From CAYPGJ01 sp964638515 (GTDB taxonomy: Bacteria; Planctomycetota; Phycisphaerae; Phycisphaerales; UBA1924): a DNA stretch of 64,000 bases. The stretch covers positions 10,113-74,112 of the forward strand of contig CAZWZL010000007.1 in the NCBI GenBank assembly GCA_964638515.1. Reading direction: 5' to 3'. The position numbers were made by a program, and so were the translations under genes. Every line of letters begins with the position of its first letter. Position 1 is the stretch's first letter. The notes below the pieces were generated by a model. The model searched no databases. It was not told the DNA's origin and worked only from the letters and a program-made list of their open reading frames with translations. Below are positions 8,211-16,256 of the stretch, in pieces.

Positions 8211-9059
8211 TTACTTGATCGGGATCTCAGGCTGTGCGCTCGGCGCCGGCGCTTGTGGCTGGCTCGCCGGGACGCTCTCCACCGGAATCGCGGGCGTCGC
8301 CGGCAGGATGAAGATCTCCACACGACGGTTCTCCACCGTGCCCCCGCGACCCGCCCGATTCGGCACCGCCGGGCGATATTCGCCCCAACCGGCCACCTGC
8401 ATGCGAACCGGCGTCACCCCGCCGCTGGCAAGCACATCCCGCACCGCGATCGATCGGTGCGCCGACAGGTGCGTGTTCGTCGGGTGGCGCGAAGCCGTCC
8501 CCGACGAGATCCGCACGTTGTCCGTGTGACCCACGATCCGCAGGTCGTAATTCGTGGCCGATGACGAGTTCAGCACGCGAGCGAGCTGCTCGAGGCTCTG
8601 GCGAGCCTCCGAGCGAACCTCCGCCGAACCCAGATCGAACGTCAGATCGCTCGCAAACCGCAGCAATCCACGCTGCGAATCGTATGTGATCAGCCCCGGA
8701 TACTGCGCGGCCAGCGCCTGCAACGCCGCGTCCGTTTCCGGATTCAGCGCGACACCCAGGTGATTCAATCGCTCTTCGAGAAGGCGATAATCGTTGAGCA
8801 GCTTGTTGAGCTGATCCCGAAGCGCGGCATTCGTTCCGGAAGCGGAGCCGAACGCGCCGTCGGTCTCAGCAAGCCGAGCCTGCAAACGATCGATCTCCTG
8901 ACGGAGCGCGTCAAGCTGCTGCTCGAGCTCCTGGCGACGAGAAAGCTCGGTGCGATAGGCCGCGTCGAGTTCCTGATACTTCTGCTGGGCCGTGCACCCG
9001 GTGAGAGAGGCCACGGTGAGCCCGGCTGCGGCGAAAACGGTGAACAAGCGGGACGGCAT
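8211..9059 (-). CDS. OmpA-family peptidoglycan-binding lipoprotein with coiled coil
   Basis: Predicted to be an outer-membrane lipoprotein tethered to peptidoglycan. The frame is open to 9215, but the ATG at 9059 is chosen: AGGAG lies nine bases upstream and it is followed by a lipoprotein signal peptide with lipobox LTGC (cysteine near residue 22). Next comes a coiled coil rich in Gln, Glu and Leu (about residues 25-75), then an OmpA C-terminal domain in the last 150 residues with TFDLGSAEV, IVGHTDN, LSAHRSIAVRDVL and ENRRVEIFI. The tail is Pro/Ala-rich. Total length is 282 residues. It is divergent from the amidohydrolase gene and ends in its own terminator. It resembles Pal/MotB-like proteins but no stator function is implied. 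Confidence 0.9.
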   Translation of the reverse strand: MPSRLFTVFAAAGLTVASLTGCTAQQKYQELDAAYRTELSRRQELEQQLDALRQEIDRLQARLAETDGAFGSASGTNAALRDQLNKLLNDYRLLEERLNHLGVALNPETDAALQALAAQYPGLITYDSQRGLLRFASDLTFDLGSAEVRSEARQSLEQLARVLNSSSATNYDLRIVGHTDNVRISSGTASRHPTNTHLSAHRSIAVRDVLASGGVTPVRMQVAGWGEYRPAVPNRAGRGGTVENRRVEIFILPATPAIPVESVPASQPQAPAPSAQPEIPIK

Positions 9060-9196
9060 AGAAGGCGCTCCTTCGCGTCGGATCCGGTTCAGGCGGCGGG
9101 TTCCGATCCCATCACGCCCGTGAGTGCACAAGGATACGCTGACCGTCCGCGCGGACGGCTGCGCGTTCTCAGAATCGACGCATTCCGGGATGGAGC

Positions 9197-10546
9197 ATGA
9201 ATCCGTTGGCGGCATCGATGACCAGCAAATCTGTGCGGGTGTTCCGGCTCGACGCCGCCGGCGTCGCCGACGGGCTCGGGGTTTCCGCCAGCCCCGGCTC
9301 TGTCCTCATCGAAAGCGATGATTCGCACATCCGCACGCTGGCAGCCGGGTGTCCGGCCGACGTCGATCAGCACGATGCCGCGGCGGACGCTCGTCAGATC
9401 TCCCTGCCCCGTTCCGTCCTGCTCCCCGCGTTCGTCAACGCGCACTGCCACCTCGATCTGACACATGTTGGGCCGCGGCCGCACCGACCGGAGGACGGCT
9501 TCGTTTCCTGGATCCGAATGGTCTTGGAGGAACGGGCTGCAGACGACGCGACCATCCGATCATCCGCGCACGATGGCATCTCACGGAGCCTCTCAGGGGG
9601 CGTCGCCGCTGTGGGGGATATCGTCGGGCGAGGCTCGATGACCCCGTTTGCGGAACTCCAGCGGGCGGCGGTGGGGGGGGTGAGTTTCGAGGAGGTGTTC
9701 GGGCTCGGCGCCGGCGAGCCGCGGGGTGCAGCAACCGCCTCGCAATGGGCGGGCGCCTCATCGGCGAGCGAGCCTGGAGGCGCGCGGCTCGGAGTCTCAC
9801 CGCACGCTCCGTACTCGGCCGGACCCGGCGTGTTTCGTGCGAGCCATTGCCCCGGGGCGATCGCGGCAGCGCACGTCAGCGAGAGCATCGAAGAGTTGGA
9901 GCTGGTCGCGCGCGGGACGGGGCCGTTCCGCGCCTTCCTCAAGGGGCTCGGGGTTTGGGATGACGCTCTTCTGAACTGGTTCGGGCGCGGCGCACACCCT
10001 GTGGATCTTGCATTGGACGCGATCGGCGAAGGCCTCGGCTCGCGATGGCTCTTCGCCCACGTCAATCACGCCGAGGACCGCCACATCGAGCGAATGGCCG
10101 AGCGCGGCGTCGGCGTGGCCTTTTGCGCTCGGGCGCACGCCTATTTCGGGCACGCTCAAGCGCTCGGCGCTCATCGATGGCGCGAGATGCTCGAGGCGAA
10201 CGTCACGGTCTGTCTGGGGACAGACTCGGTGATCAACCTGCCTGTGGGCCAGGAATCAGCGCGGATCACGCCGCTCGATGACGCTCGGTTCCTTTTCCGT
10301 GATGGGGCTACGAATGCGGAAACGCTGCTCCGCATGATCACGGCGAACCCGGCACGCGCGCTCGAGCTTCCGGATTCCTATTCGTTCGCTGCGGGGCGGC
10401 TGCCGGGGCTGGTGAGCGTGGAGGTGGATGAGGTGGCCAAGGGTGAGACGCCCGCGGCGGCGGCGCTGCGGAGCAGTGGGGGGGTGGAGTGGCTCACCCG
10501 TGGCGGCGCGCGCTTCGGCCCGCTCGCCGGAGCGGCTGCGCGATGA
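9197..10546 (+). CDS. Metal-dependent amidohydrolase (TRZ/ATZ/cytosine-deaminase-like)
   Basis: A 449-residue hydrolase of the amidohydrolase superfamily, probably a deaminase acting on a heterocyclic amine; the substrate is not determined by sequence. The metal-binding HxH is in LPAFVNAHCHLDL (residues 77-88), followed by SPHAPYSAG, the ligand-bearing HVSESIEELEL, FAHVNH, and the Asp of LGTDSV. The domain ends with the composite-domain motif ANPARALELP. Within the superfamily it is closest in build to the TRZ/ATZ and aminodeoxyfutalosine deaminase group, but a menaquinone role is only a possibility. ATG 9197 or ATG 9218 may be the start. It overlaps the glycosylase gene by ATGA, so the two are co-translated. 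Confidence 0.85.
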   Translation: MNPLAASMTSKSVRVFRLDAAGVADGLGVSASPGSVLIESDDSHIRTLAAGCPADVDQHDAAADARQISLPRSVLLPAFVNAHCHLDLTHVGPRPHRPEDGFVSWIRMVLEERAADDATIRSSAHDGISRSLSGGVAAVGDIVGRGSMTPFAELQRAAVGGVSFEEVFGLGAGEPRGAATASQWAGASSASEPGGARLGVSPHAPYSAGPGVFRASHCPGAIAAAHVSESIEELELVARGTGPFRAFLKGLGVWDDALLNWFGRGAHPVDLALDAIGEGLGSRWLFAHVNHAEDRHIERMAERGVGVAFCARAHAYFGHAQALGAHRWREMLEANVTVCLGTDSVINLPVGQESARITPLDDARFLFRDGATNAETLLRMITANPARALELPDSYSFAAGRLPGLVSVEVDEVAKGETPAAAALRSSGGVEWLTRGGARFGPLAGAAAR

Positions 10547-11175
10547 GGGTGGAGGCTCGCTGGAAGCGTCGTGACTTTGAGATCGATGCGTCGACGCTCG
10601 CGCAACGCCTCATCGGGCAACGGCTGGTGCACCTTACTCCCGGCGGAACTCGAGTCTCGGGGCTTATCGTGGAGACGGAGGCGTATCTCGGCGTTGAGGA
10701 TCGGGCGGCCCACTGCTTCGGTGGGCGGCGGACCGTGCGAAACGAGTCGATGTACGCGAAGGGAGGCACGGCGTACGTCTATTTCACCTACGGCATGCAC
10801 CACTGCATGAACGTCGTCTGCGGGCGGAAGGGTGAGCCGACCGCGGTCCTGCTGCGAGCGCTCGAGCCGAGCGAGGGCATCGGGCTGATGCGCCGCCGAA
10901 GGTCGAGCCCGGGGCGCACTGTCCGCTCGGATTGGCTCTGCTCCGGGCCGGCCTGCCTCTGCGTATCGATGGGAATCGACCTGCGCCACAACGGGCTCGA
11001 TCTGACGTCGTCTGACCGGTTGTTCGTGGAGTGGTCGGGAAAGGCGGAGACGGTGCTTCCGCTCGACAACACGGCCCGAGTCGGGGTGGGGTATGCCGGC
11101 GATTGGGGAAGATCCCGGCTGCGCTGGGCGGTCCGAGGCAGTCGATTTGTGAGTCGGGGGCGTCCTGTGGCTTGA
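10543..11175 (+). CDS. DNA-3-methyladenine glycosylase (AAG/MPG family)
   Basis: This enzyme excises alkylated purines such as 3-methyladenine and 7-methylguanine to start base-excision repair. The ATG at 10543 overlaps the TGA of the amidohydrolase (ATGA), giving 210 residues, normal for the family; an in-frame start at 10489 would add an Arg-rich tail and is rejected. Family motifs are clear: GLIVETEAYLGVEDRAAH, with the catalytic Glu in ETEAY, CFGGRRTVRNESMY, the DNA-intercalating region AYVYFTYGMHHCMNVV, and SGPACLCVSMGID, the binding-pocket strand. The coupling to an amidohydrolase has no obvious metabolic logic. Confidence 0.93.
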   Translation: MRVEARWKRRDFEIDASTLAQRLIGQRLVHLTPGGTRVSGLIVETEAYLGVEDRAAHCFGGRRTVRNESMYAKGGTAYVYFTYGMHHCMNVVCGRKGEPTAVLLRALEPSEGIGLMRRRRSSPGRTVRSDWLCSGPACLCVSMGIDLRHNGLDLTSSDRLFVEWSGKAETVLPLDNTARVGVGYAGDWGRSRLRWAVRGSRFVSRGRPVA

Positions 11176-11245
11176 GATCGGGATTCTGGCCGATAGAGTT
11201 CGCCGCCCCAAAGATCTGTGGAGCGGGGCGCGCGGAGCGAGCATC

Positions 11246-11638
11246 GTGGCGAAATCGATGACCCAAAGTGTTTCACGCGTGGCGGTGCAGCGTCGGGCCT
11301 ACCCGGCCGAGGCGCTCGAGTTTGTTCGGGAGGGATTGGCGCACACGGTTCGAATGGTTCACGGCAGCGAGCCGGTCGATCTTGACGCGGGCGAGAGCCA
11401 TCACGTATCGGGTCGCCAGTTGTGCCTTGGGCTGCGTTCGCTCGCGGTCGAGAAGTGGGGGAGATTGGCCGGGCTGGTGCTGCGGCGCTGGGGCGTAGCG
11501 GGGACCATCGACTTCGGACGAATCGTGTTTGACATGGTGCAGGCCGGTGTGCTGCGCACATCCCCCGAAGACACGCTCGAAGACTTCCGGGACGTGTTCG
11601 CGTTCGACGAGGCGTTCGGCGCCGTCGAAGTGCTCTGA
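11246..11638 (+). CDS. Minf_1886-like protein, conserved in Planctomycetes and Verrucomicrobia
   Basis: A 130-residue soluble protein. The GTG at 11246 is used because GGAG lies eight bases upstream; an ATG at 11258 is possible. The conserved core includes RRAYPAEALEFVREGL, HHVSGRQLCLGLRSLAVEKWG, the hydrophobic LRRWGVAGTIDFGRIVFDMV, and the acidic C-terminus SPEDTLEDFRDVFAFDEAF. From memory, this pattern belongs to the Minf_1886 family of unknown function. It sits between the glycosylase and the AI-2E permease without overlap. No function can be proposed. Confidence 0.75.
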   Translation: MAKSMTQSVSRVAVQRRAYPAEALEFVREGLAHTVRMVHGSEPVDLDAGESHHVSGRQLCLGLRSLAVEKWGRLAGLVLRRWGVAGTIDFGRIVFDMVQAGVLRTSPEDTLEDFRDVFAFDEAFGAVEVL

Positions 11639-11698
11639 GGGCGCCGGGGCGTCTCGGGGTCGGCGTTCGGGGGCGGGGGCGGGTACTCTTGAACGCGC

Positions 11699-13036
11699 AT
11701 GGATTCCTCTCCGAAGGCTCGTCACGAGACCGGCGCCAACGCGCCGCGCGACATCTCGAGGGTGCACCTCTGGGAGGTGCAGGCGATCCGTGATGTCGCG
11801 GTGTTTGCCGCCGTCGTGGGCGTGATCTATGTGGGCTACCTGATGCGGGTCGTCATGACGCCGGTGCTCGTCGGGCTGGCGCTGGCCTACCTGTTCGAGC
11901 CGGTGGTCCGCCGCCTTTCGAGGCGAACCGGGCGCGTGTGGGCCACCGGGATCACGACTGTTGGATTGGTGCTGGGAATCGGCGTGCCTCTCATCGGCGC
12001 CGGAGGCATCGCCGTGGTGCAGACGACGCGCATGGTCGGGGAAGTCCGTGAGAACTGGCCGACGATTCGAGAGCAAATCGAGAAGACGCTGCAGCGGATC
12101 GACCGCGCACAGGCCAGCCTGACCGGTGGAGCCGATTCCGGCCGGGTCGATTCAGTCGCGAGCGAGGCCTCCAACCCCCCCAACCCTCCGGAGAGCGAGC
12201 CGATCGAGCCCGCATCCGGTTCGGCGGAATCCGCGCAAGCCGAGGAGGCTCCGAACATTCTGGACCGAATCGAGGCCATGATCGTGCGGAACCCGGCGCA
12301 GCTGGGCCGCACGCTTGCCGGCGGCGGGCGCTCGGCCGTTCTGGCGGGCTGGGGCGTGGCGACGTCGATGGGCACGATGGTGTTCATGGCCTTCTTTCTC
12401 ACGCCGTTCTTCTTCTTCTTCTGGTCGGTCGGGCTCGGGCGGGCCTACGCGTTGGGCAGCTCTCTGATCCCGGCGAAGAATCGATCCAAGACCGTCGACG
12501 TGCTTCAGAAGATGGATCGCGCGATCTCAGGATTCGTGCGAGGCCGCATCACGATCGCCTCGATTCTCGCGGTGCTGTTCACCATCGGGTGGTGGAGCAT
12601 CGGTGTGCCCGCGCCTGTGGTGCTCGGGGTGGCCACCGGCGCGCTTTCAATCGTCCCTTATCTCGCATTGCTCGCCTGGCCCACGGCCATCGCATCCCTG
12701 TGGATCGCGGAGGCCGGGAGCGGCGCCCCGATGGAGTGGTGGCTGATTCTGCTGCTGCCCACGCTCGTCTATTGGGGATTGCAAGCCGTGGATGACTACG
12801 CGCTGACGCCGATGATCCAGGGCAAGGAGACGGGGCTGGACACGCCGACGATCATGGTGGCCGTGCTCGGCGCGGGCGCGGTGGGCGGCATCTACGGCGT
12901 GCTGCTCGCCATTCCGGCTGCGGCGTGCGTGAAGATTCTCGTGCTCGAGGTGCTCTGGCCTCGGTACAAGGCATGGGCGGAAGGTCAGGCCAGAGATCCG
13001 CTGCCCATCGGGGATGGGAGCCAGCGGGCCGGCTAA
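11699..13036 (+). CDS. AI-2E family (PerM/TqsA-like) transporter
   Basis: An integral membrane protein of 445 residues. The AI-2E family exports a range of substrates including autoinducer-2 in some members and cations in others, so substrate is not assigned. The N-terminus holds two helices (VFAAVVGVIYVGYLM and TPVLVGLALAYLFEPVVRRLSRR, the family signature), then a periplasmic region with an unusually polar, low-complexity insert of about 60 residues (near residues 140-195, rich in Pro, Glu and Ser). Later come the conserved PAPVVLGVATGALSIVPYLA and the final VMVAVLGAGAVGGIYGVLLAIPAAA. It is convergent with ffh, 22 bases apart. Confidence 0.88.
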   Translation: MDSSPKARHETGANAPRDISRVHLWEVQAIRDVAVFAAVVGVIYVGYLMRVVMTPVLVGLALAYLFEPVVRRLSRRTGRVWATGITTVGLVLGIGVPLIGAGGIAVVQTTRMVGEVRENWPTIREQIEKTLQRIDRAQASLTGGADSGRVDSVASEASNPPNPPESEPIEPASGSAESAQAEEAPNILDRIEAMIVRNPAQLGRTLAGGGRSAVLAGWGVATSMGTMVFMAFFLTPFFFFFWSVGLGRAYALGSSLIPAKNRSKTVDVLQKMDRAISGFVRGRITIASILAVLFTIGWWSIGVPAPVVLGVATGALSIVPYLALLAWPTAIASLWIAEAGSGAPMEWWLILLLPTLVYWGLQAVDDYALTPMIQGKETGLDTPTIMVAVLGAGAVGGIYGVLLAIPAAACVKILVLEVLWPRYKAWAEGQARDPLPIGDGSQRAG

Positions 13037-13058
13037 CCACCTGCGCCGGCACAGCGGC

Positions 13059-14564
13059 TCAGCGCTTGCGCTTCTTGTACTTGGACTTCGGGCTGGCGGT
13101 ATGCGTGGACTTGCGCGTGGCGAAGCCCGGAAATCCGCCCGGCATCATGCCAGGCATCCCGGAGGCGTCCGCGTTCGCGAGGCTCTTCATCTCGCGGATG
13201 GCCTTGACCTGCCCGAACATGCCCATGCCGGCCATCTGCTTCGAGATTTTCGAGACCGCCTCGAACTGCTTGATGAGTCGCGCGACGTCATCCGGGCTGG
13301 AGGCCGAGCCGCGCGCGATCCGCCGCCGACGCGAGTTGTTGAGCAGCGCGACGTTCTGTCGCTCCGCCGCGGTCATGGAGTTGACGATGCCCTCGACGCG
13401 ATTGAGGTGCGACTCGTCGACGTTGACATCCTTCAGCGCCGAGCCGACACCCGGGAGCATGCCCATGATCTGCTTGAGGGGGCCCATCCGGCGCAGCGAT
13501 CGCAGCTGCGCGAGAAAATCCTCCATCGTGAACTGGCCCTTGGCCATCTTTTCCGCCAGCTCGGCGGCCTGTTCTTCGGAGACCTCCTCTCGCGCCCTCT
13601 CGACGAGGGACACGACGTCGCCCATGCCCAGGATTCGCCCCGCCACCCGCTCGGCATGAAACTCCTCCAGCGCGTCGAGTTTCTCGCCAACGCCGAGAAA
13701 CCGGACCGGCGCTCCAGTGACAGCCCGCACCGAGAGCGCGGCGCCGCCCCGCGTGTCGGAATCAAACTTGGAGAGGATGACGCCGGACAGCGCCAGCCGC
13801 TCGTGGAACGACTTGGCGGAGGCGACCGCGTCCTGGCCCGTCATCGCGTCGAGCACGAGCAGCACCTCGTTGGGCGAGGCCGCGCGATGCACACGATGCA
13901 GCTCGTCCATGAGATCGTCGTTGATGTGCAGGCGACCCGCCGTGTCGAGAATCAGCGTGTCGACGCCCTGCTTGCGAGCCTCGGCGAGCGCTCTCTTGCA
14001 GATGTCCACGGCCACGCCGACCGCGCGCCCGTACTCGGCGCACTTGTCCGGCTCCCCGTAGAACAGCACCCGTGCGCTGCCCGGGCTCTCATCTCGGACC
14101 TGCTCCGAGACGATCCGCAGCTGCTCGACGGCCGCGGGGCGCTGCAGGTCGAGGGCCGCGATCATCACGGATCGGCCACGCTTCTTGAGATACGCCGCCA
14201 GCTTGCCCGCCGTAGTTGTCTTGCCCGAGCCCTGCAGGCCGCAGAGCATCACGATGTTCGGCGCGCCGCCCGAGACCAGCCCCGGCACGCCCGCGTCGGA
14301 GCCCTGCATGAGCGCCACCAACCGGTCGTGCACGAGTCCGACCATCTCCTCGGCCGGTTTGAGCGACTCGGTGACCTTCCGGCCCCGAGCCTCTTCGAGC
14401 GCGGACTCGACAAACGCGTTGGCGACGTCGTAGTTGACGTCGGCGTCGAGCAGGGCGGATCGCACGTCCGCGAGAGTCTCCCGAACATTCGATTCCGTGA
14501 TGACGCCCTTGCCCGACACCTTTCGGAGCGCGGAAGAAAATGCGTCTGAGAGTCGTTCGAACAT
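13059..14564 (-). CDS. ffh: Signal recognition particle protein Ffh
   Basis: Ffh binds the SRP RNA and signal sequences of nascent inner-membrane proteins and delivers them through FtsY. The 501-residue product has the N domain (residues 1-90), the GTPase with G1 LQGSGKTTTAGKL, G3 DTAGRLH and a G4 of SKFDSD where most bacteria have TKLD, and a methionine-rich M domain (about 310-460). The C-terminus is lysine/arginine-rich (SKYKKRKR). The RNA component was not found in the window. ffh begins after a 314-base gap from the upstream histidine kinase gene, so it probably has its own promoter. Confidence 0.96.
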   Translation of the reverse strand: MFERLSDAFSSALRKVSGKGVITESNVRETLADVRSALLDADVNYDVANAFVESALEEARGRKVTESLKPAEEMVGLVHDRLVALMQGSDAGVPGLVSGGAPNIVMLCGLQGSGKTTTAGKLAAYLKKRGRSVMIAALDLQRPAAVEQLRIVSEQVRDESPGSARVLFYGEPDKCAEYGRAVGVAVDICKRALAEARKQGVDTLILDTAGRLHINDDLMDELHRVHRAASPNEVLLVLDAMTGQDAVASAKSFHERLALSGVILSKFDSDTRGGAALSVRAVTGAPVRFLGVGEKLDALEEFHAERVAGRILGMGDVVSLVERAREEVSEEQAAELAEKMAKGQFTMEDFLAQLRSLRRMGPLKQIMGMLPGVGSALKDVNVDESHLNRVEGIVNSMTAAERQNVALLNNSRRRRIARGSASSPDDVARLIKQFEAVSKISKQMAGMGMFGQVKAIREMKSLANADASGMPGMMPGGFPGFATRKSTHTASPKSKYKKRKR

Positions 14565-14878
14565 GGCGGCAAAGCTCCGAGGTGCGTCGTTCAGCCCGGC
14601 CCATCACGCGTTATGTAAAGCAGAGACCTTGGTTGGCCGCGGGGGCCGCATCGTAGGAAACGGAGCGCCGCGTTGGGCACGCGAGAAGCAACAGCGGACC
14701 CTCCTCCAAGATGGGCGCGCTCGTGGATCGCTGAGTGGAGCGCTGCTTCGATGGGGGCTTCGGCGAACCCACCCCGACGAGGCCGCGTGACCTCAGTAGG
14801 CGATAGCGACTTCTCCCCCCTACTACGTCCTATAATACATGTTATGTTAAATACGGTTCCATTCAGACCGCCGCCACC
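14565..14878. other. Intergenic region upstream of ffh with an AT-rich island
   Basis: No gene is seen. Most of the region is GC-rich, but 14826-14860 is strikingly AT-rich with TATAAT on the plus strand and TATTATA on the minus. It lies on the side expected for the ffh promoter, although about 270 bases upstream of the start codon, and no convincing -35 pairs with it on either strand. Confidence 0.4.
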
Positions 14879-15724
14879 CTACACGGCCTTCATCGGGATC
14901 CGAATCGTGAAATCCGAGCCCTTGCCGGGCTCTGAATGGACGTCGATGGTCCCTCCGTGCTCTTCCACCATCCGGCGGGACGTCGGCAGGCCGAGCCCTG
15001 AGCCGCCCGGGCGGGTGGTGAAATAGGGCTCGAAGATGCGCGCGAGCCGATCTGGCGCGATGCCTGGCCCGGTGTCGATGACGTGAATCGCTGCCTCCGG
15101 GCCGCCCGGGGTCTTCCGGCGCTCCGTTCGAAGAATCAGCTCGAGCGCCGGGGCCGCGCCAATCGGAGCCCCGCCGGTCATCACCTGTGTGGCGTTCAGC
15201 ACCAGGTTGAGGAGCGCCTGCTTGAGAACGGACCCATCCGCCTCCGCGATGAGCGGTTCCGGGCAGAGGTCAACGCGCAGGCGCACGTTGGCCTGGTCGG
15301 CCTGCGGATGAAAGAACTCCGCGAGCTCCGCAACCACCGCGTTGAGATCGGTCGGGCGCAGATCGAGCCGCACGGCGCCGGCAAACTGCAGGAAGTCCGC
15401 GAGGATGTCCCTAAGTCGATCCACCTCGCGCCGGAGCGCGCCCACGCGCCGATGAAGCCGATCGCGCTCGTCCGGCTCGATGGGCAGCTCTGCGAGCGAT
15501 TCTGCAAGAAGCTGCGCGTTGAGCCCGATGGACGAGAGCGGGTTCTTGATCTCGTGCGCGAGCCCGCCGGTCATCGCGCCGATCTCGGCGAGGCGCTCCG
15601 CATTCCGCGCACGACGCTCCGCCTCCCTGGCCCGGCCCGAGCGACGCAGAATAAACCCGGCCGCTCCCGCCGCAGCGAGCACGGCTCCGGATGTGGCGCC
15701 GAGAATGAACGAGGAGGAAAACAC
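14879..15724 (-). CDS. Membrane-anchored sensor histidine kinase
   Basis: A 281-residue kinase with one N-terminal membrane helix (residues 5-26), a short linker, a HisKA dimerisation domain with the phosphorylatable His57 in GLAHEIKNPLSS, and a HATPase_c domain carrying the N box (NLVLNA), G1 (DTGPGIAP) and G2 (GGSGLGL). There is no periplasmic sensor domain, so the input is either the membrane helix or a partner. The start is GTG at 15724 with no visible Shine-Dalgarno. The cold-shock gene lies 34 bases upstream on the same strand and may share its transcript. No response regulator gene is adjacent. Its resemblance is to NtrB/AtoS-type kinases. Confidence 0.88.
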   Translation of the reverse strand: MFSSSFILGATSGAVLAAAGAAGFILRRSGRAREAERRARNAERLAEIGAMTGGLAHEIKNPLSSIGLNAQLLAESLAELPIEPDERDRLHRRVGALRREVDRLRDILADFLQFAGAVRLDLRPTDLNAVVAELAEFFHPQADQANVRLRVDLCPEPLIAEADGSVLKQALLNLVLNATQVMTGGAPIGAAPALELILRTERRKTPGGPEAAIHVIDTGPGIAPDRLARIFEPYFTTRPGGSGLGLPTSRRMVEEHGGTIDVHSEPGKGSDFTIRIPMKAV

Positions 15725-15758
15725 TCGGGCGGAGGATACGCGGGGGACGTCGGTTGAC

Positions 15759-16043
15759 CTAGCGGCGCGGCGAGCGGGCGCGCCGCTGAGATCGCACCGC
15801 GACCTCGATCTCCGGGTGCCGGATGACCCGCGTCGCGTGCCAACCCTTGTCGCCGGAGACCGCGTCGTAGGTGACCTTGGCGCCGTCCTTCAGAACCCGA
15901 AAGCCCTCTCCCTCGATGACGGAGAAGTGGACGAAGATGTCCTGCCCCTCTGGTCCGACAATGAACCCGAAGCCCTTCTTCGGATCAAACCACTTCACGT
16001 CGCCCGTGACGTCCGTCAGAGTTTCAGATGACGAGGCGTTCAT
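15759..16043 (-). CDS. Cold-shock-domain RNA/DNA-binding protein
   Basis: A 94-residue protein with a single cold-shock domain: RNP1 KKGFGFI and RNP2 QDIFVHF are intact, starting at TGDVKWFDPKKG. The frame remains open to 16193, but the ATG at 16043 is preceded by GGGAGG and begins right before the domain. The protein has an extra arginine-rich tail (SQRRARSPRR), which is unusual for short Csp proteins and may add nucleic-acid affinity. It may lead the transcript of the histidine kinase. Upstream, 213 bases separate it from pnp. Confidence 0.92.
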   Translation of the reverse strand: MNASSSETLTDVTGDVKWFDPKKGFGFIVGPEGQDIFVHFSVIEGEGFRVLKDGAKVTYDAVSGDKGWHATRVIRHPEIEVAVRSQRRARSPRR

Positions 16044-16256
16044 AGGAAGGCCTCCCTCGGGCAGGCCCGTCTTCAGCAACACGAACCCCGCGTTGCTGCC
16101 GAGCCCCACCGCCCGCGAGTGGGTTACACGCGCGCCGCAACTTGCGTCCCGGCAGGGCGCGCTCACGCGATGTCTAACTGCATAAGGTACCACCCTGAGC
16201 AGGGCGGATCAACGGGCGCGCAGTGCTTTGTCGGATAAGGGTTTGGGCGCCGTGGC

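Noticed and set aside
14565..14878. SRP RNA gene next to ffh
   Set aside because: There is no GGAAGCAGCC-type tetraloop region in the stretch.
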